A stretch of DNA of 64,000 nucleotides from the NCBI GenBank assembly GCA_025642065.1, contig JAODUP010000011.1, positions 310,001 to 374,000 on the forward strand. The letters run 5' to 3'. This stretch comes from Paralvinella palmiformis. Lineage: Eukaryota; Annelida; Polychaeta; Terebellida; Alvinellidae. Below the pieces are notes generated by a model. That model saw only the letters and a program-made list of their open reading frames with translations, had not been told where the DNA came from and did no database searches. Positions 42,641 to 57,200 of the stretch are shown here, one piece after another. Numbering within the stretch: the first letter of the stretch is position 1; each line of letters starts with the position of its first letter. A program made the translations under genes and the position numbers.

Positions 42641-43134
42641 GTTAATCAGTGTGAGGGTGAACTATATTTGCATACCTTGAATGACTCACTAATTCCACTT
42701 AACAAAGATCACAGAAAAAAATTATTATTTCATGGTTGAATATGTACAATTCTCTCATAAAATAGCATATAGAAACAAATCATACTGGTGGCAAAATATT
42801 CAGATCAATTGTTGAAACAATTTAAAACAAGTATTTTAATATATTTGAGAATGTATGTGAAAATTAAATAATTTGTGGAAGTATTTAAATATAAATACTT
42901 TTCAATTTGGAAAACTCAAATATTAAAAAAAGTATTTAAATAATTTCAAATAAAAGTGTATTTCTGGTGGGTGGCCTGAACATGTTCAGTGGATGTGCAC
43001 AGTAAAGATTGTTCTCAGTTATAGATCTTCATCTACAAAGTACAATACAGACTAGTCCTCTTGTTTTAGGCTGAAATATTAAGTTTGCCTAGTCTTTATA
43101 AATAAATACTCTCAGTCCATAGCTGATGAGCTGG

Positions 43135-43305
43135 ATGCTTTTGTGGTCTAACTGGTAGCACATTGGATCATAGAGCACTACCACCTGAGTTTGAACCTCA
43201 GCATGGGCATGAAGGGTGTTTCATCTTTGACTTCACATCATTACCATTTAGCCTACCATGTGTACAAATGTGGCCGTAAATCATTTTCATCATCATCATC
43301 ATCCA
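43135..43305 (+). repeat. SINE family A copy
   Basis: TTTGTGGTCTAACTGGTAGC, GAGTTTGAACCTCAGC (B box), TTTAGCCTACCATGTGTACA and a (CAT)n tail. The best preserved plus-strand copy besides 1217-1385. Confidence 0.85.
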
Positions 43306-44510
43306 TGGCTGATGACATCAGTAAAGTAAAGTTGTGTTTGCTTTGTGACTGTTTCAGACTCCAGAAAGGTGTTAATGCAGATCAGCTGCATGAAGGGCTC
43401 TTTAACTATCTTGAAATTGATGTCTATAATCAGTATGAATTTAACACAGTAGTCACACTTACATGCATTCAGGAAATCCATCTGCCACATGTACATGGAA
43501 TTGTGTGGTTCCTCAGGATAGATCTTCCAGTCATTCGTATTAGCCTGTAATAATACATTTTCTTAGTTTCCTAGAAGCCACTTTCACAACTGCTGTATAG
43601 ATAAAGCAAGTATTAGTTACTATTTTGATGGTGCAGTGCAAAGTATTATTTCTCACCATTTCAAATTTGAAATATTGTGTTTTATTTATCCACTATTCAG
43701 GTGAGTCATTTGTCTAATTTAAGAAGCCCTTCTTCAGTAAACAGAATATGGTGTTGAGTTATAATCATGACAGTGAATCTGCTTTATTTTCATTGTGCCT
43801 GAACTATTAATGCTGTTGGCTACAAACATCTGTGACATTTGTCCAAATCCTGACCAGCCTATACCTGAATGGTTTTTCATATCATTGCCTTATGAATTGT
43901 TTGCACCAATTAACTCACTATACGTATATGCAAAAAAAATGTGGATGCAGTAGTAATATCACATTTCTTCAAAATGAAATGGGGCAAATCCCAGCAATAT
44001 CTGCATTTGTAGGCTACAAATGCAATGTGTTGTAGGCTTTCAGATCTAGGTTCAAATGTCATTGTTGCATGTGTCTGTGGAGTGTTTTTTCTGATCATTC
44101 CATTTCCTTCGGGTATTAGCCTGTTGAACATATATATTCAGTCTTAAGGTTAGACCAGTGCTGAAGCTAAACAAAATATTAGTCACTCAATCACTCATTC
44201 CAAAAATAAAATAGTAATCATGCACACACTGAATATTATATATTTAGTATAAAATAATTTTGGTTTGGCTAATGGGTGCACACCAAGTATTATTATTTCA
44301 TTATTGTGCTCATGCATTGTAATTCTATTATAAACTATATGGTGCACTGAAACATCAGAGTAGAAATCCATTTGATTGGGCATGACTAAAAAAATATCAT
44401 TATGATGAGTCATGTATTTAAATTGTAACTCTTTCCTATTAAAAGTTCCAGATAGGAGGATGTGTAGTATTTATGTAATGAATACTGTATTTTTTCTTCA
44501 ATTTCTCCAG

Positions 44511-44655
44511 AAATACAGCAAGATGTGTAAACCTACCTGTGAACGGGATGGAGTTAAGAAGTGAACCTGAGAGTTTCAATTTTGAGCAGGCCATCAACAG
44601 TTGTGGCAGATATAGTTAGAATACGTCATGTGCTGCTGCTAATAGCCAGATAATT
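44511..44655 (+). other. SMCR8: 5' UTR part of the first SMCR8 coding exon
   Basis: The acceptor TTTCTCCAG ends at 44510. The segment holds a short upstream ORF (ATGTGTAAACC..., 13 codons) before the predicted start at 44656. One or more non-coding exons must lie further upstream. Confidence 0.5.
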
Positions 44656-44989
44656 ATGTTTGGTGGCTATACTGAGGTAGGTTTGTGATATAATGAAATT
44701 ATTTCAGTTTCACTCCCTATGTGTGCGTGTGTGCGCCTGTGCACTTAAGATAACAGAGCATGAAACAATGTTTATAAATGAAGATCTTGATGTCATTTTT
44801 AAAAGAACAATTCACCCTCAGATAATATAACTAAAATGTGTAAAGCTTGTAAAAGTTCCCCAATAATAATTACATACTATTTCCAGTGAATATTCAGTAT
44901 CTGATTGGTGGATTAGTCCCTGGCATTGTCTAATCTGGCACAGTACTACTGACCCTTACAAGCTTTAGTCCTGAGCTGTAAGAGTATAG

Positions 44990-45039
<50 letters not shown>

Positions 45040-45282
45040 CCAAAGTATCTATTATTTCAGGTGGCAGCCTATTACGTTAACACGCCATGGCGAGCAAGTG
45101 GTGAAGACAGCTCAGATGCTGATGGTGAGCAACTGCCACCTGATTATAATGCACAGAATGTGTGTCCTGATCCTTGGCATAAACGAGCTGCATGTCAAAA
45201 TGACTTTATAATGATAGCTGAATTCTCAGAACAGGAAGGACCCAAACCCTGTAAATTAATGTGTGTGTGTGTGTGTGTGTAT

Positions 45283-45337
<55 letters not shown>

Positions 45338-47548
45338 GGCAGTGGCTCATAGCACCAAGATTCATACATCTATTAACATCCATAAACTGTACTAAACTAC
45401 AAATGTATATGCTTATAAACCTATATAGACATCAGTCTATATGTGCACATATCTGTATGCATTAAAAATATGAAAAATATGAAAACAGGAGTGTCATGCA
45501 TTGACTGTTGATACATAAATGTACAAACAGTTACATATTATTTTGTCATAGATACACATAAACATGATGTTTGAGACAGTTTGCATTAAGGTATGAGTGA
45601 GTAGGCCATTGATTCCAATTTGTTTAATGTAGGTAATACACATATTCTATCCTGTGACCTGCACTTCTACATTGCAGTGTGTTAACAACTGAATTACAGG
45701 AATACCATTATAAAAATTAAGTTATGAAATACTATATTTATTTACATCAACAAGATTTATTTCATCTCTACTCATGATATGGCCATATTAAAGGTATAAC
45801 TCTAGTTTTGATAGCTCATATTTTGTCAATTCTAGATCAGCATACTTTTGTTATTATGACTTTTGTTGAAGATGTCATCATATAATGCTTTCTCTGCAGT
45901 TGACACTATGCCTACATGACTTGTGAATGTGTCGTGATGTTATGATAAGCCAAATTATAAAGATAGTAAATAATTATCTCTGAGTGTTTTCCCAAGATCG
46001 AAAAAAGCTACCCTTGTAAAACCATTAAAAAAACAGTTTGGACTGTCATGTTTTGAAAACAATTAGAGATGTGTTTCAAATTTAACATTATAGAAAGGGC
46101 AATTCAAAACAACTATTTATTTTGTAATACCTTTAATGAATCATGACAGTCTGGATATTAAAGTACTGTAGGTCCCAACTATTAAGCCGAGGTCGTGTTT
46201 AGACCTAAAATATCATGATTTATGGTAGTACCGTCCAATAAGCCGACCTAAAAATCTGAACTTTTCCCTGCAGTATTTCCAGGTGACGTTTTGAATGCAG
46301 GAAATAATTTTGTTTTCATAATTCATACCAGTGTGTTTTGTATATTGTCAATAGATCAAGGCAAATTATAACAATTATTTACACAAACTGTGAGAGCATA
46401 CATAGGACCTCAAATTTAAATTAATAACGTGATTAAACATTCAATGAACCGCATATGAAGTCAATGACTTAGAAATAATTAGACATATTGTCAATTACTA
46501 CTAAGCCTTTGATGGTACGTTTTGGTCACTAATGCGGCAAAATAACCAAGACAATGTAAATTATGGGTATATGTAGTCAGTTAGTAACTAACTCTCTATT
46601 GAAAATAAATAAATTAATCAGTAATTAATTAATCAGTAATTATCCCGTTATTAGTATAAATATGCACAGACAAAATATGTCTTTGCCACCAAATGAATGA
46701 GATATGACTCTTTTGGCTGTGAGTTGTCTTGTTACCGATGCTGCCTTCTAATTGAAATCGTCCAACAACATTTATCCATAATTACAAAAATCAGATAATT
46801 CTATATATAAATATTGATTTTCAATATAAAGTGTATAATTATCATCAACTTGTTTTACTTCTAGTTTCACTCCATGACAGCATCAGTTTAAATCAAAATG
46901 ACAATTGATGTCCGGTTGCATATAGATCTAGAATTAGAGTCAAGATGCTGCTGACAAATTATTTCTCGGAATGACTGGATTTCTTGACACTGAAATAGCA
47001 CTGGCCATTAAGCTGACCCCCAAAATAAGGGTCAAAATGTTGACACAAGGTATCGGCTTAATGGCTGGGACCTATGGTATATGAAAAAGTGCTAATGGGA
47101 TCATTAATTGGCATATTATGGTTAATAACCAAGGTGCAAATATTAGTCCGGACCACATGTTGATGTATGAATGAATTAAAACATGCAATTTGTCCAATAC
47201 CTGTACTAGGTGTGCCACTGAACTCGATTCTTTTCGAGGATATTGGCACAATAGAAGTTCTGCAATTAGTATTATTAAAGATACTGATGGTGTCTTTCCA
47301 ACAAATAACTGATATTGCTCTTGATAGTGTTTAGTGACTCCTCAGGAATCAAATAGACCGTTTTTAATAAAGAGAAAATTTATGCTATTGTTATGACACA
47401 ACATTTGATGAAATCTTCAGTATCTAGATTACTCTACTTCCTATTTTTGTAATGCTCACTTCGTTGGTATGTAAATTACTAAATAAACATAACTATAGCC
47501 AACTGCAGAAAGGGTGCCACTGAAAACTTAATATTTTCTCTGTGTATG

Positions 47549-47602
<54 letters not shown>

Positions 47603-50600
47603 AAACTGTCCTATTTTATCCATGTTTATTTGTATTTTATTATATTTTTAATCAAGTTTGTGTGTAGCCAGAGAAATCTCTGTTGAAAATAATTGGCACA
47701 TATCTAAGGAAGCAGCTACTAAAACAGCCTTGGTTCAGCTAAAAAAGTATATAATTATATCAGTCGATATCGGTAAGACAGTATTACTTGTTCTTCTTGA
47801 CCTGTATGCTGCATTTGATAAAGTTGATCATAAGGTTTAAAGATATGTTCAGTTTACCAGGTAATGTTGATACTCAGCCATGGAAAACTTATAAAATTAA
47901 ATAAGGATAAACAAATGTTATCTATTTGTCTGAACCTCATTAGGTTAAATCCCTAAAAATACCAGCATTACACATCACTGAATCTTCCATTACCTGTAAT
48001 GGAACAGAAAAAAATGAGCGGCTAATTTTGACAAAATAATATGATTAAAATGTTACATCAATATCCTTTTATATTTTAAGAACACCCACTGCCTTTTAGT
48101 AAAAGCATTCATGGTGCAAGAAGCACTTGTTGTTGTGGTCCATGCCTTTGTTACAGATCATATAGACTATTGGAAGTCCATGTTATGTGGTATATTTAAT
48201 TATAACTTCTTCAGTGAATCCACAATCTTGCTGCTCACATGGTGATAAATGCTCAAAAATATGATCATATTACCCCAATTCTTCAAATACTATATTAGCT
48301 ACCTGGTAGACAGTGTATTGGTTTCAAGATTTTACTAACAACTTATAAATTTATCAGTGATGCCCACACCTGAATACTTATGTGAACTAGTGTCCATTAG
48401 AATATATTCTCCAAAAATCAGGCCATCCAGTCAGATACTATTGCTGGTACCCATGTCTTGGATCAAGCCATTTGGTGGATTGTGTGTTTAATGTAGCAGT
48501 TCCCACTTTGTGGAAGGGGATTCCAGCAGGTGTTAGAAATACCTCATTTCTTGAAAAGTTTAAACCTGTTTTAAAAACTCACTTGTTCAGGGTTGCTTTC
48601 ACTGATAAATATTGTTTATCATTCAAATATCTTATTGGGTTCTTACTGTACAGCATGTTTGAATGGCTTCTGCTGGTAAGGGAACTTTATTAAATTTAAA
48701 TAATAATATTAGTATTATTATTTTAATTATTATTATTATTCATTGTAAAAATCAGTGCTGATAAGTTCAGCATTTAGCATACAACTGTTTAGTAACACTT
48801 ATGGATTAATATCACAGAAATAATACAAACATGTTATTACTGAGTTATGACGTAAAATAAATTGGTCTTAAGCACCCAATTTAAGTATCGCAAAACATAC
48901 TCCAAATCTTTTCACTTTATGTCTTGTGTTGTAATTTATCAGCTGAGCTAAGTTTTTTAAATCCATAATGTTAGAATAACTGTTGTACTGAAACAAATAT
49001 TAGCATTTATCAACAACTGATTATTGTATGGAAAACTTCTGACTATATAATGAAGAATAGAACCCTCTCATAAAGTTATTAATGTTGAATCCAGTTTATG
49101 TTTTTATTCTATTGTGAATAATGCGATCTTCCAGCACCATTTGTGGACTGGTACTTTAAAACTTGAAGTTTGGAGATATGGCAGTTATCAGACTTAAGTT
49201 ACTGAATATGAAATTTAGTTCTCTCATTTGTTGAGATCCACTATAGCAAACTAAAGACAAGTTCATCTTTCTATATTATATACATTGTCAATCATAGCCA
49301 TGAATTATGTGGCACCTTTTGAGTCATTAAAACATTAAATTGATTAACAAATCCATTAATTTAGGGACAACCCCAGGAAAAGTGTCTTAAAAATAGGAAT
49401 ATTTCAAACATTTTATTATGTCTGTCACAGTGTTATTTTCCTATGTGTCCAATAGTGGTCAGTTTTCAGTTTGCTTTTTTTATAGATAATTATCCCAAAA
49501 GATGGCGGCGGATCATTTGATTTGAATGAGTTCTCAGTGAGAATTATGTCTGCTGACTTTCAAACAGCATCAGGGTAACTGAAACAAACATCTAATGTAC
49601 TTTTCATTCAAAAATGTTTTAGGTAATGCTAAAAATTAAATTTCACAGTTGAACATGTTTTTAGAATGTAGATAGTTCATTCTTAAGATGTATCACGATT
49701 ATTCATTTTGTGATAATTTAATTTCTTGTTTGTGGGCAATATTATATATTTATATTAATAATGTATACCTATGAAATACGAATGGGTAGGATGTTTTCAG
49801 CGACAGAATTTTCATTTTGTTTTCAGGTCAACTTTTAACATGTCAGAAGACACTCAAGTTATAATGTCAGAGACAACAAATGGACTGTATGCTTTTGTAA
49901 GTTTATTGGAAGTCTAATAATTAGCTATATTATTAGTGATGTAGTGTGTGATCACAGGCTCATCTCTATTTATATTTCTCATCAATAAGTTGTCATAAAT
50001 CTGACTAGCTCATGTGAAATGCAATAAGCCATTAACTCAGAGATCCGTAGTTAAAAAATGGTCCCCTGTCTTTTAAAAGTTTAATGATTAACTCAATCAC
50101 AAACAAAATCTTCACTGGATGCATTGATTATTGTGGCTTTTATGTCCCTAGTTATCACATAGAATTATTCTATTGGTCAAAGTGATCTAGTTGATCTGGT
50201 ACTGAATTGGGCAGATGGACATTATGAAGGGGTGGGACGTCAGCAGTACAAACAAAACAACCCCCGTCGTAACCCTAAGCAGCATAATCATATATAAGGT
50301 TATACAATAATAACAAAAGAAACTGCACTAACATTGATTGTTTCATATTGTTATTGGTAAACAAATGTTATCATTGTTTATTGTTATTATTCTGTATGAT
50401 ATGTTGTAATCTGATTTTGTGACTTTTATCAGAAGTGTTATTAAAATACTAAAGTATTTAATTATAATATTGACTAGATCATTGCATTTTCATATAATAT
50501 CTGCTTATAGTATTTTGTTACATATTCATAGTATACTTTGTTCATTATATATTATCATAATTATTATTTTCTTATTATTATATTCAGTTGTTTATGCATA

Positions 50601-53600
50601 ATTTATTATTCTTAAGTACTTTATGGTAATTTTTAACATAATATAATACTATATTAATTGTTTTGTATTAATAAAACTAAACACCAAACAGCTGTTAAAT
50701 GTTTTTTCTTTAGTAAAGAACCAGATCATTAATATTGTAATAATAAAATTATTAATAGAATATTTATATAGTGAACAATCTGACAAGTCAGAACCTATAA
50801 CCAACAGAGATCAATGTCTAAACAATGTTTTGTTTAATGATTTTAACATTATTTTTTAATTACCAGTAAAAATAAATATAAGATCCCAGTATTACAATGT
50901 TTACCTGTGGCAGTTATCTTCTATATAAGTTAACTGTCTTAATGGCAATTATGGTGATAATAATAATACTAATAATGATGATTACATTATGATATTAGTC
51001 TTCAGATTAGATTATATTAGTAGGAGAAGAAGATTTATTATAATATGAAATGATGAATGAAAGAAAGATTTAAGAAATCTAATAATATTAACTGAACATT
51101 TTATGTCCTAGGTACATCACTTTACTCTATACGACTATCAAGCTCGAGGATTTGTGAGGCCATTTTGTATGAGTTATGTGACACCTGACCAAAAGTAAGC
51201 CTTAATGAGTCACTAATCAGCTACAGCATAATCTGGATGAATCAAGCTCAATTATGACAGATGATTTGTTTGTAACTATGTCAGGAAATAATTGTTATAG
51301 TAGTTTATATAATCTAAGGTGATTTGACCAGCCTCAGTTATATTAAACTGTAGCCAGGTGTTTCTGAATACCTTATTGTATTTCTAATCATTTGAGTTTT
51401 ACTGTGTACGTTAAATGTTTTTCACCAGCAAACGGAAGATGCTTTAAGTTATTTGATAGTTTTATTTATTGTAATATCTTTACACAACATTTCTGCATCT
51501 GAAGTTGAGGACATTCTAATCGTGCAGTAACTAGAACACTGCACTGCAAACCTTTTCACAATCTTTCCACATCTGAAGTTGAGGATATTTCAGTTATGCA
51601 GTGACTAGAGCACTGCACCGCAAACCTTCATGTTGTAGGTTTAAATCTGGCTCATATCAGATTTCTATAGGAGTGTTTAGCTCATGACCATCAGACTGGG
51701 ATATATTTCCATCAACATCAATATACCATTGTTTGCCTTATTTTACATATGCTGGAGTTGAGTAAATCTGGCTTTAACTTTTAAGTCATGTTAATTATCT
51801 AAATAGTGATCTGTTGCTCATCTGTATCAAATGTAATGTGCAGATTGGGGAACTCACCATCCACACTATTGTCCATGAAAGATAACCTGTCCTGAAAAAC
51901 ACAATTGTTCATTCAACTGAGAGCAATAACTTTCCAATAACTACTTTTTATGAAGTATAATTGTATCCGAGGCCTACCAGATCTGAACTCACTAGTCACC
52001 TCTTAAGAAAGAAATAAATGCGTAGAAATATTGCTAACATTAATTGGAAAATGGAATTTGTGAATAATAATTTGGTTGTATTAATGAATATGTATAAATA
52101 TTTCTCTTATTCTGTTATAATCACATCTTCTGTTATTTCTATTGTTGACATTCAGTCAAATCTCAGTTAAAAAGTATATATAGAGAATCTTCCTTGTGTG
52201 AAAATATTGTTTTGGTTATAGTTAACATACACAGCAAAATTTGAAAGAATCTATCCATTGCTCATCAAAATCATCACTGGACCTTTGAAATATTTGTTCT
52301 TGTGTCATCAAGTGTTTTTGTTTTGATAAGTGTCTGGTCTCCAAATCAATTTACACTTACTCTGTTAAATGTGACATCATTTATAATAGAGCCCTCTCTC
52401 AGATTCTTTTACTTTATATCTTCTGAGGTCTCATATATGTATTCTTTCCTGAGTACTTTGTTGGAAAACATTTAGCCTTTCTCAGTGCTGTACTAGTAAT
52501 ATGTAAAGGATTCTTACTCTCCATATATAAATGTTGTGAACATCCTATGTTTAAATTTTGCACCTAGAAGGCAATTAGCAAAAGTGATATAATATGATTA
52601 ACGTTTAAATTGGGATTGCTGAGTGGACATAATTATATGGCAATTGATTGGCAGTCAAGATAATCAATAACCAATTGTATTTTTAGTTAATACTTGTGGT
52701 GTATTTTCTCTGTGTAGATAGTATTAGAATTCTAAGTAACCAAGATTTAGTTAATTAAGTGCTGACTGTATTTAGACAAACATGAATGATTAGATTACTC
52801 TTTGTTATTGCAGTAAGTTGTTCTCAGAGTTTGAAGATTTGAGTTCTCAGTTCAAGAAGGTGGCCCACTGCTTCAAGTCTGGCAACTTGGATCTCTTTGT
52901 TAAGGATCTAACACACTATCTCTCTGATTTACATTATACAAAACGTAAGGCCTTAGTCAAATAGAATTTCTGGCATTATAGAAATAATAGTAATATTTAG
53001 TAGATTTGCTAAATTTAGTAAACTGTTTTTAGCCACTGTATGGGTAAGTTACGTGTAACATGAGGAAAATATTTTATGTAAAAAGCATAGTTAACTAACA
53101 ATGAATAATTGTGATAGCGTATATTACCAATTAGTTTTCTTTATTGAGTTTTAAGCTTATTTTATTCAGGATTATATAGTTATTAAATTGTTTTAAAGCT
53201 TATATTGGTGAGAAATTACACATGTCTCAGCATGAAAAATTCCTGCTCTGGATTGAGTACTCTGATGAATTCACAATTAAAGATTTGATTCTCTGTGTCA
53301 GTGCCTTATTCCACACTGCTAACAGACATATACTAGTACACATACATGTACAAAATTGAAATGAAAAGTTTCACTGCTCCATTTAAAACCAGTCATTAAT
53401 CTATGACTTTTCACCATGACCATTGGTTTTGATACCAAAAAGAGAAGTCTCTTAAATTAGGTTATTTATATAAGACAGTGCTTACATGGTCAATCATGTA
53501 ATAAATATGTTGTGCTGTATTGCTCACTTAAACTCCATTATATTGGATTAATATGTGAATTAAGTTTTGACAAGATATGTACAGAATTTTAAAAGTTGCT

Positions 53601-54178
53601 GCTGTAGGAAATGTGTAAATTATTAAATTAAACCAGTCTGTTTGCTATCTGTTTTCCTGGACATTTTCTATTTCATTTGAGGTTTATATGAAACATTGCA
53701 TCTTGTGCTTTGTCTATACTTCACAGAGCGATATCTAGAGATGGAACAGTCACTACTGAGTCTGACCGAAGATGATCAACACAAGATGTCATTTCTGCTT
53801 TTTGATCATCAAGAAGAGACACTTCTGAAAACAGTGACACCAACAGCTCTTGATAACATCATTAAGGAGGTTAAAGCTATATTAGAAGTTACAAGCAACA
53901 CTCTGGTCAGTATTTAAATTTTCATTTGGGACTCTGTATACCATATGGCCTTATATAGAGGTGGTTTATATGTTTATCTAATAGAACAGGGACGAAATAT
54001 TCCGGTTTTTCCAGAGCCAAAAATTAAATTTTTGGAAATGGGGAGTGTGTTGAAGAAAGTTTCTCTTGCAAATGTTTTATCCCAACTCTGATTGTCCTAA
54101 AAGTGCACAAAACCCAAATATTTCTTGGGGCGTACAGCATCCCCACACTGGCAACTACATATGCTTTTCAGGGTTGTT

Positions 54179-54271
<93 letters not shown>

Positions 54272-57200
54272 GAGAGAGAGAGAGAGACAGAGCTAGAGAA
54301 AGAGACAGAGAATATTGACATTATTAAACATGAATTCTGCCATGTGACTGCATTGAACTTCTACTGACACATATAATGTAAACTATTACTCTCAAATTTT
54401 TGTTATACTTACAAATGTATGGATGTGACTTTCTTTATCAGATCTATACTCATCATATAATTTATTTCAACTGCATCTCTATTTATATAAAATGAGCTTG
54501 TTATTATAAAGTGTATCAATTTAGTTAGTAAATAGGTCAGAATATCATTCATAATTGCCAATCGTGTTCAGTATTCTTTGAAATATGTATCTACTGGTAG
54601 TAAAATACATAAAAGTTCAGATTCAGTACACTTTCAGTTTCAGATACTGATAGCATGAACTCCCATTTGTAGATAAGTCAACTGTTAAGCCAGACACAAC
54701 ATAGAGCACAGGTCATGAAACAAAATCAAATCAATCAATTAATTGCACAAAAAGTAACAGCCATGTTTGATTGATGATATTCATCCACCAGAAATAGTGC
54801 ATGTTTTTCAGATGGAGACAGCAAACATATGGACCAATAAATGAACGTTCATAGGCGCATGTGGCCATGTGCACAAATAAATGTCTGTGAAGATGTATTG
54901 TACCATTTTGTATTACAGCAATATCTTGTCAGCATTATATATATGACCAAAATATGATTCCTAATTGCACTAAATAAAACATGCACAATAGCTGTGAATT
55001 AACAAAAAGAATCAAACTTATTTAGTGGTTGAAGTCAAACAATAAATGAGGGTTGTGATTGAGCTGTTTTGTTGGCTAATTGAATCAAGGTGGTGTGTAA
55101 TTAAGGTTGTGATCAATAAATCTACTCGTGGATAATTTCTTGCTGTTGGCTATGTTTTTTTAACGTGTGGATTATAAACTGCAAAAAATGTGGGGTCCAA
55201 GGTCTGACTGTGTTATATCCAATTTTGTGTTATACTAGTCAACATTATAATGGAGGTCTACTGTATTGCTATATTTCAAGGGAATATGACGACCAAGAAT
55301 ACCATATTCCATCACATGTATACTGAAATTTTGATGGTCATTGGTTTCTTCATCTGTGCAGTATACTTGTTGACCAGGTTTAGAGAAACATCAGTTTTGA
55401 TGTATATATAAATTATATATATGAAATCACAACTGAATTTACTGTTACAAAATGTAGATAATTTACATTTCTGACATATGCCATATTTTGACATCCTATC
55501 CTGGAAATCTCTATTTTGGCTGGTTATCATCAAATCATGAAAATAATCGTGCTTAGCATTATTATACAGATAATAAGATATGCCATAATTATCCTGGGTC
55601 ATTTTTACTTATAAATAATGACTATCAAATAAGAAGCCATAATGGATGAGAATGCTGTCTAACTAGTCTGTAAAGCCAAGCATCAGATAAGCTGTTGTAT
55701 TTTATTTGCAGACAGAGCTAGAAGTCCTAAGTCCAGTTGATGATCTAGATGATGCGGACAATTCCAGGAGAGCAGTTGGTTCCGACACATTGAGTAAAGG
55801 ATTGACTGATGATAAAGTGGCATTAGAGAATTTTCGTTACTCATGTAGCTTACACAGCAGAAGTCCAAGTCATCTGACTAAATGGACAGATCAGAGAGAA
55901 CGTGGTAAAATATTGAAATCAGTTCATTTTAATTATAGACCAACATGGATATTTAAACATAAATTTAGAATACACATATTTTTTATTGATGGCATGAGTA
56001 TGAATTACACCATTCTTAATGTCCATTTGATAATGACATCACCTATAATTGGTGAATCATTGACAATGACACTGAAGGAGCCAGTCACTGGACTATGAGC
56101 AGAGAGTGACAACAATGAAACAAATAAACCCTCACATCATTTTCATGTTGTCATCGCTATTATATAAATTTATATCTGATCTAATTCAATGAGAATTCAG
56201 ATCAGACAGAAGATGCTGACTTAGATACAGCTAACCTTGACCACATCTCGAGGCAAATATAATATCCAGCAAGTTGATTAACAAAATTTGATAAGTGAGA
56301 TATATATTTGTGTATATCTTTTCAGTCCTTGAAAACATATATGATGATGTAATTAGAATTTAACATAACAACAACAAAACTCATTATATCAGTTGAATGG
56401 ATGCAATAATTGTTTGAAATGGTTTCCAGTGCCATTGGTTCACGTGAATTCTTAATGTTTTAGTTCAATATTATTATTAGCTAGATCAGTAAATATTTAT
56501 AAAATCAACTGTTTTATTTTGTTTTATTTAGCAAGCTCAGTATCTCAGGTCATCTCAAGTTGGACTGATGAAAAAGACATATACAAGGTAATACTTGGTT
56601 GTGTGCAAATTTTCTTAATTCAAAATAAATTAAGTTAAATTCAGGATAATGTTTTAATAGGAATTATCAGAAATTAGTTTTAATACAGTCAAATGTGGAC
56701 TTTGTGTAGTCTTTAATAAAATGGACATGGAACTTTAAAGTGCCAAATATTATTACTACTACCAAAGGCCTTGCTATACAGTTACAGACGGGCGCGCCAC
56801 CCTGCCTCTCCTACTGCTTACCCTTCGAAGTGGTTGCATAACCGTGTTCGCTGGCGCTAAAGGTCCTGAGCAGTCAATGCCCATGCGTTGGCTCCTGATT
56901 GCTGCGAGCACTTACGTGTGTGCTCACTCCCAAATCCATTATCTCTATATATTTTTTAAATATAGCAGCTGAGCATAATACAGTTTTATTTGGTCTAAAG
57001 TTGGGTTGATGCTTTCAACATCTTTGAAGAACAAAAATAAAATATCAACGTGATTGTAAGACGTTGGCTCGGATATTTATACGAGCATCTGAGATAAGCC
57101 AAAATAGGCTCATGCGCGCTTAGTGCTCGTCTCTTTATCACTAGCATACAGAGTTCTGATGCTCGACTTGTGGCTCCATGTCCTCATTTGCTTGGGCCTT

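Larger units (their letters stand above)
41445..42966. mobile_element. hAT-like non-autonomous element with 8-bp GTGGGTGG duplication
   Basis: The left end is CAGACATGGGGTCAAATACA. The right end reverse-complements to CAGAAATACACTTTTATTTG, the same terminus lacking ten bases (ACATGGGGTC). Both sides continue with AAGTATTTAAATA-type blocks. GTGGGTGG is present directly at 41437-41444 and 42967-42974, the 8-bp duplication expected of hAT transposition. The interior has been filled by LINE/SINE insertions (41845-42640). Confidence 0.75.

Noticed and set aside
43191..43550. 119-residue plus-strand frame
   Set aside because: Starts inside a SINE and runs through its (CAT)n tail.
50419..50601. 60-residue Ile/Leu/Tyr-rich frame
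   Set aside because: AT-rich intron sequence; composition explains the open frame.
54066..54367. His-Thr repeat frames on both strands
   Set aside because: (CA)n microsatellite in an SMCR8 intron.
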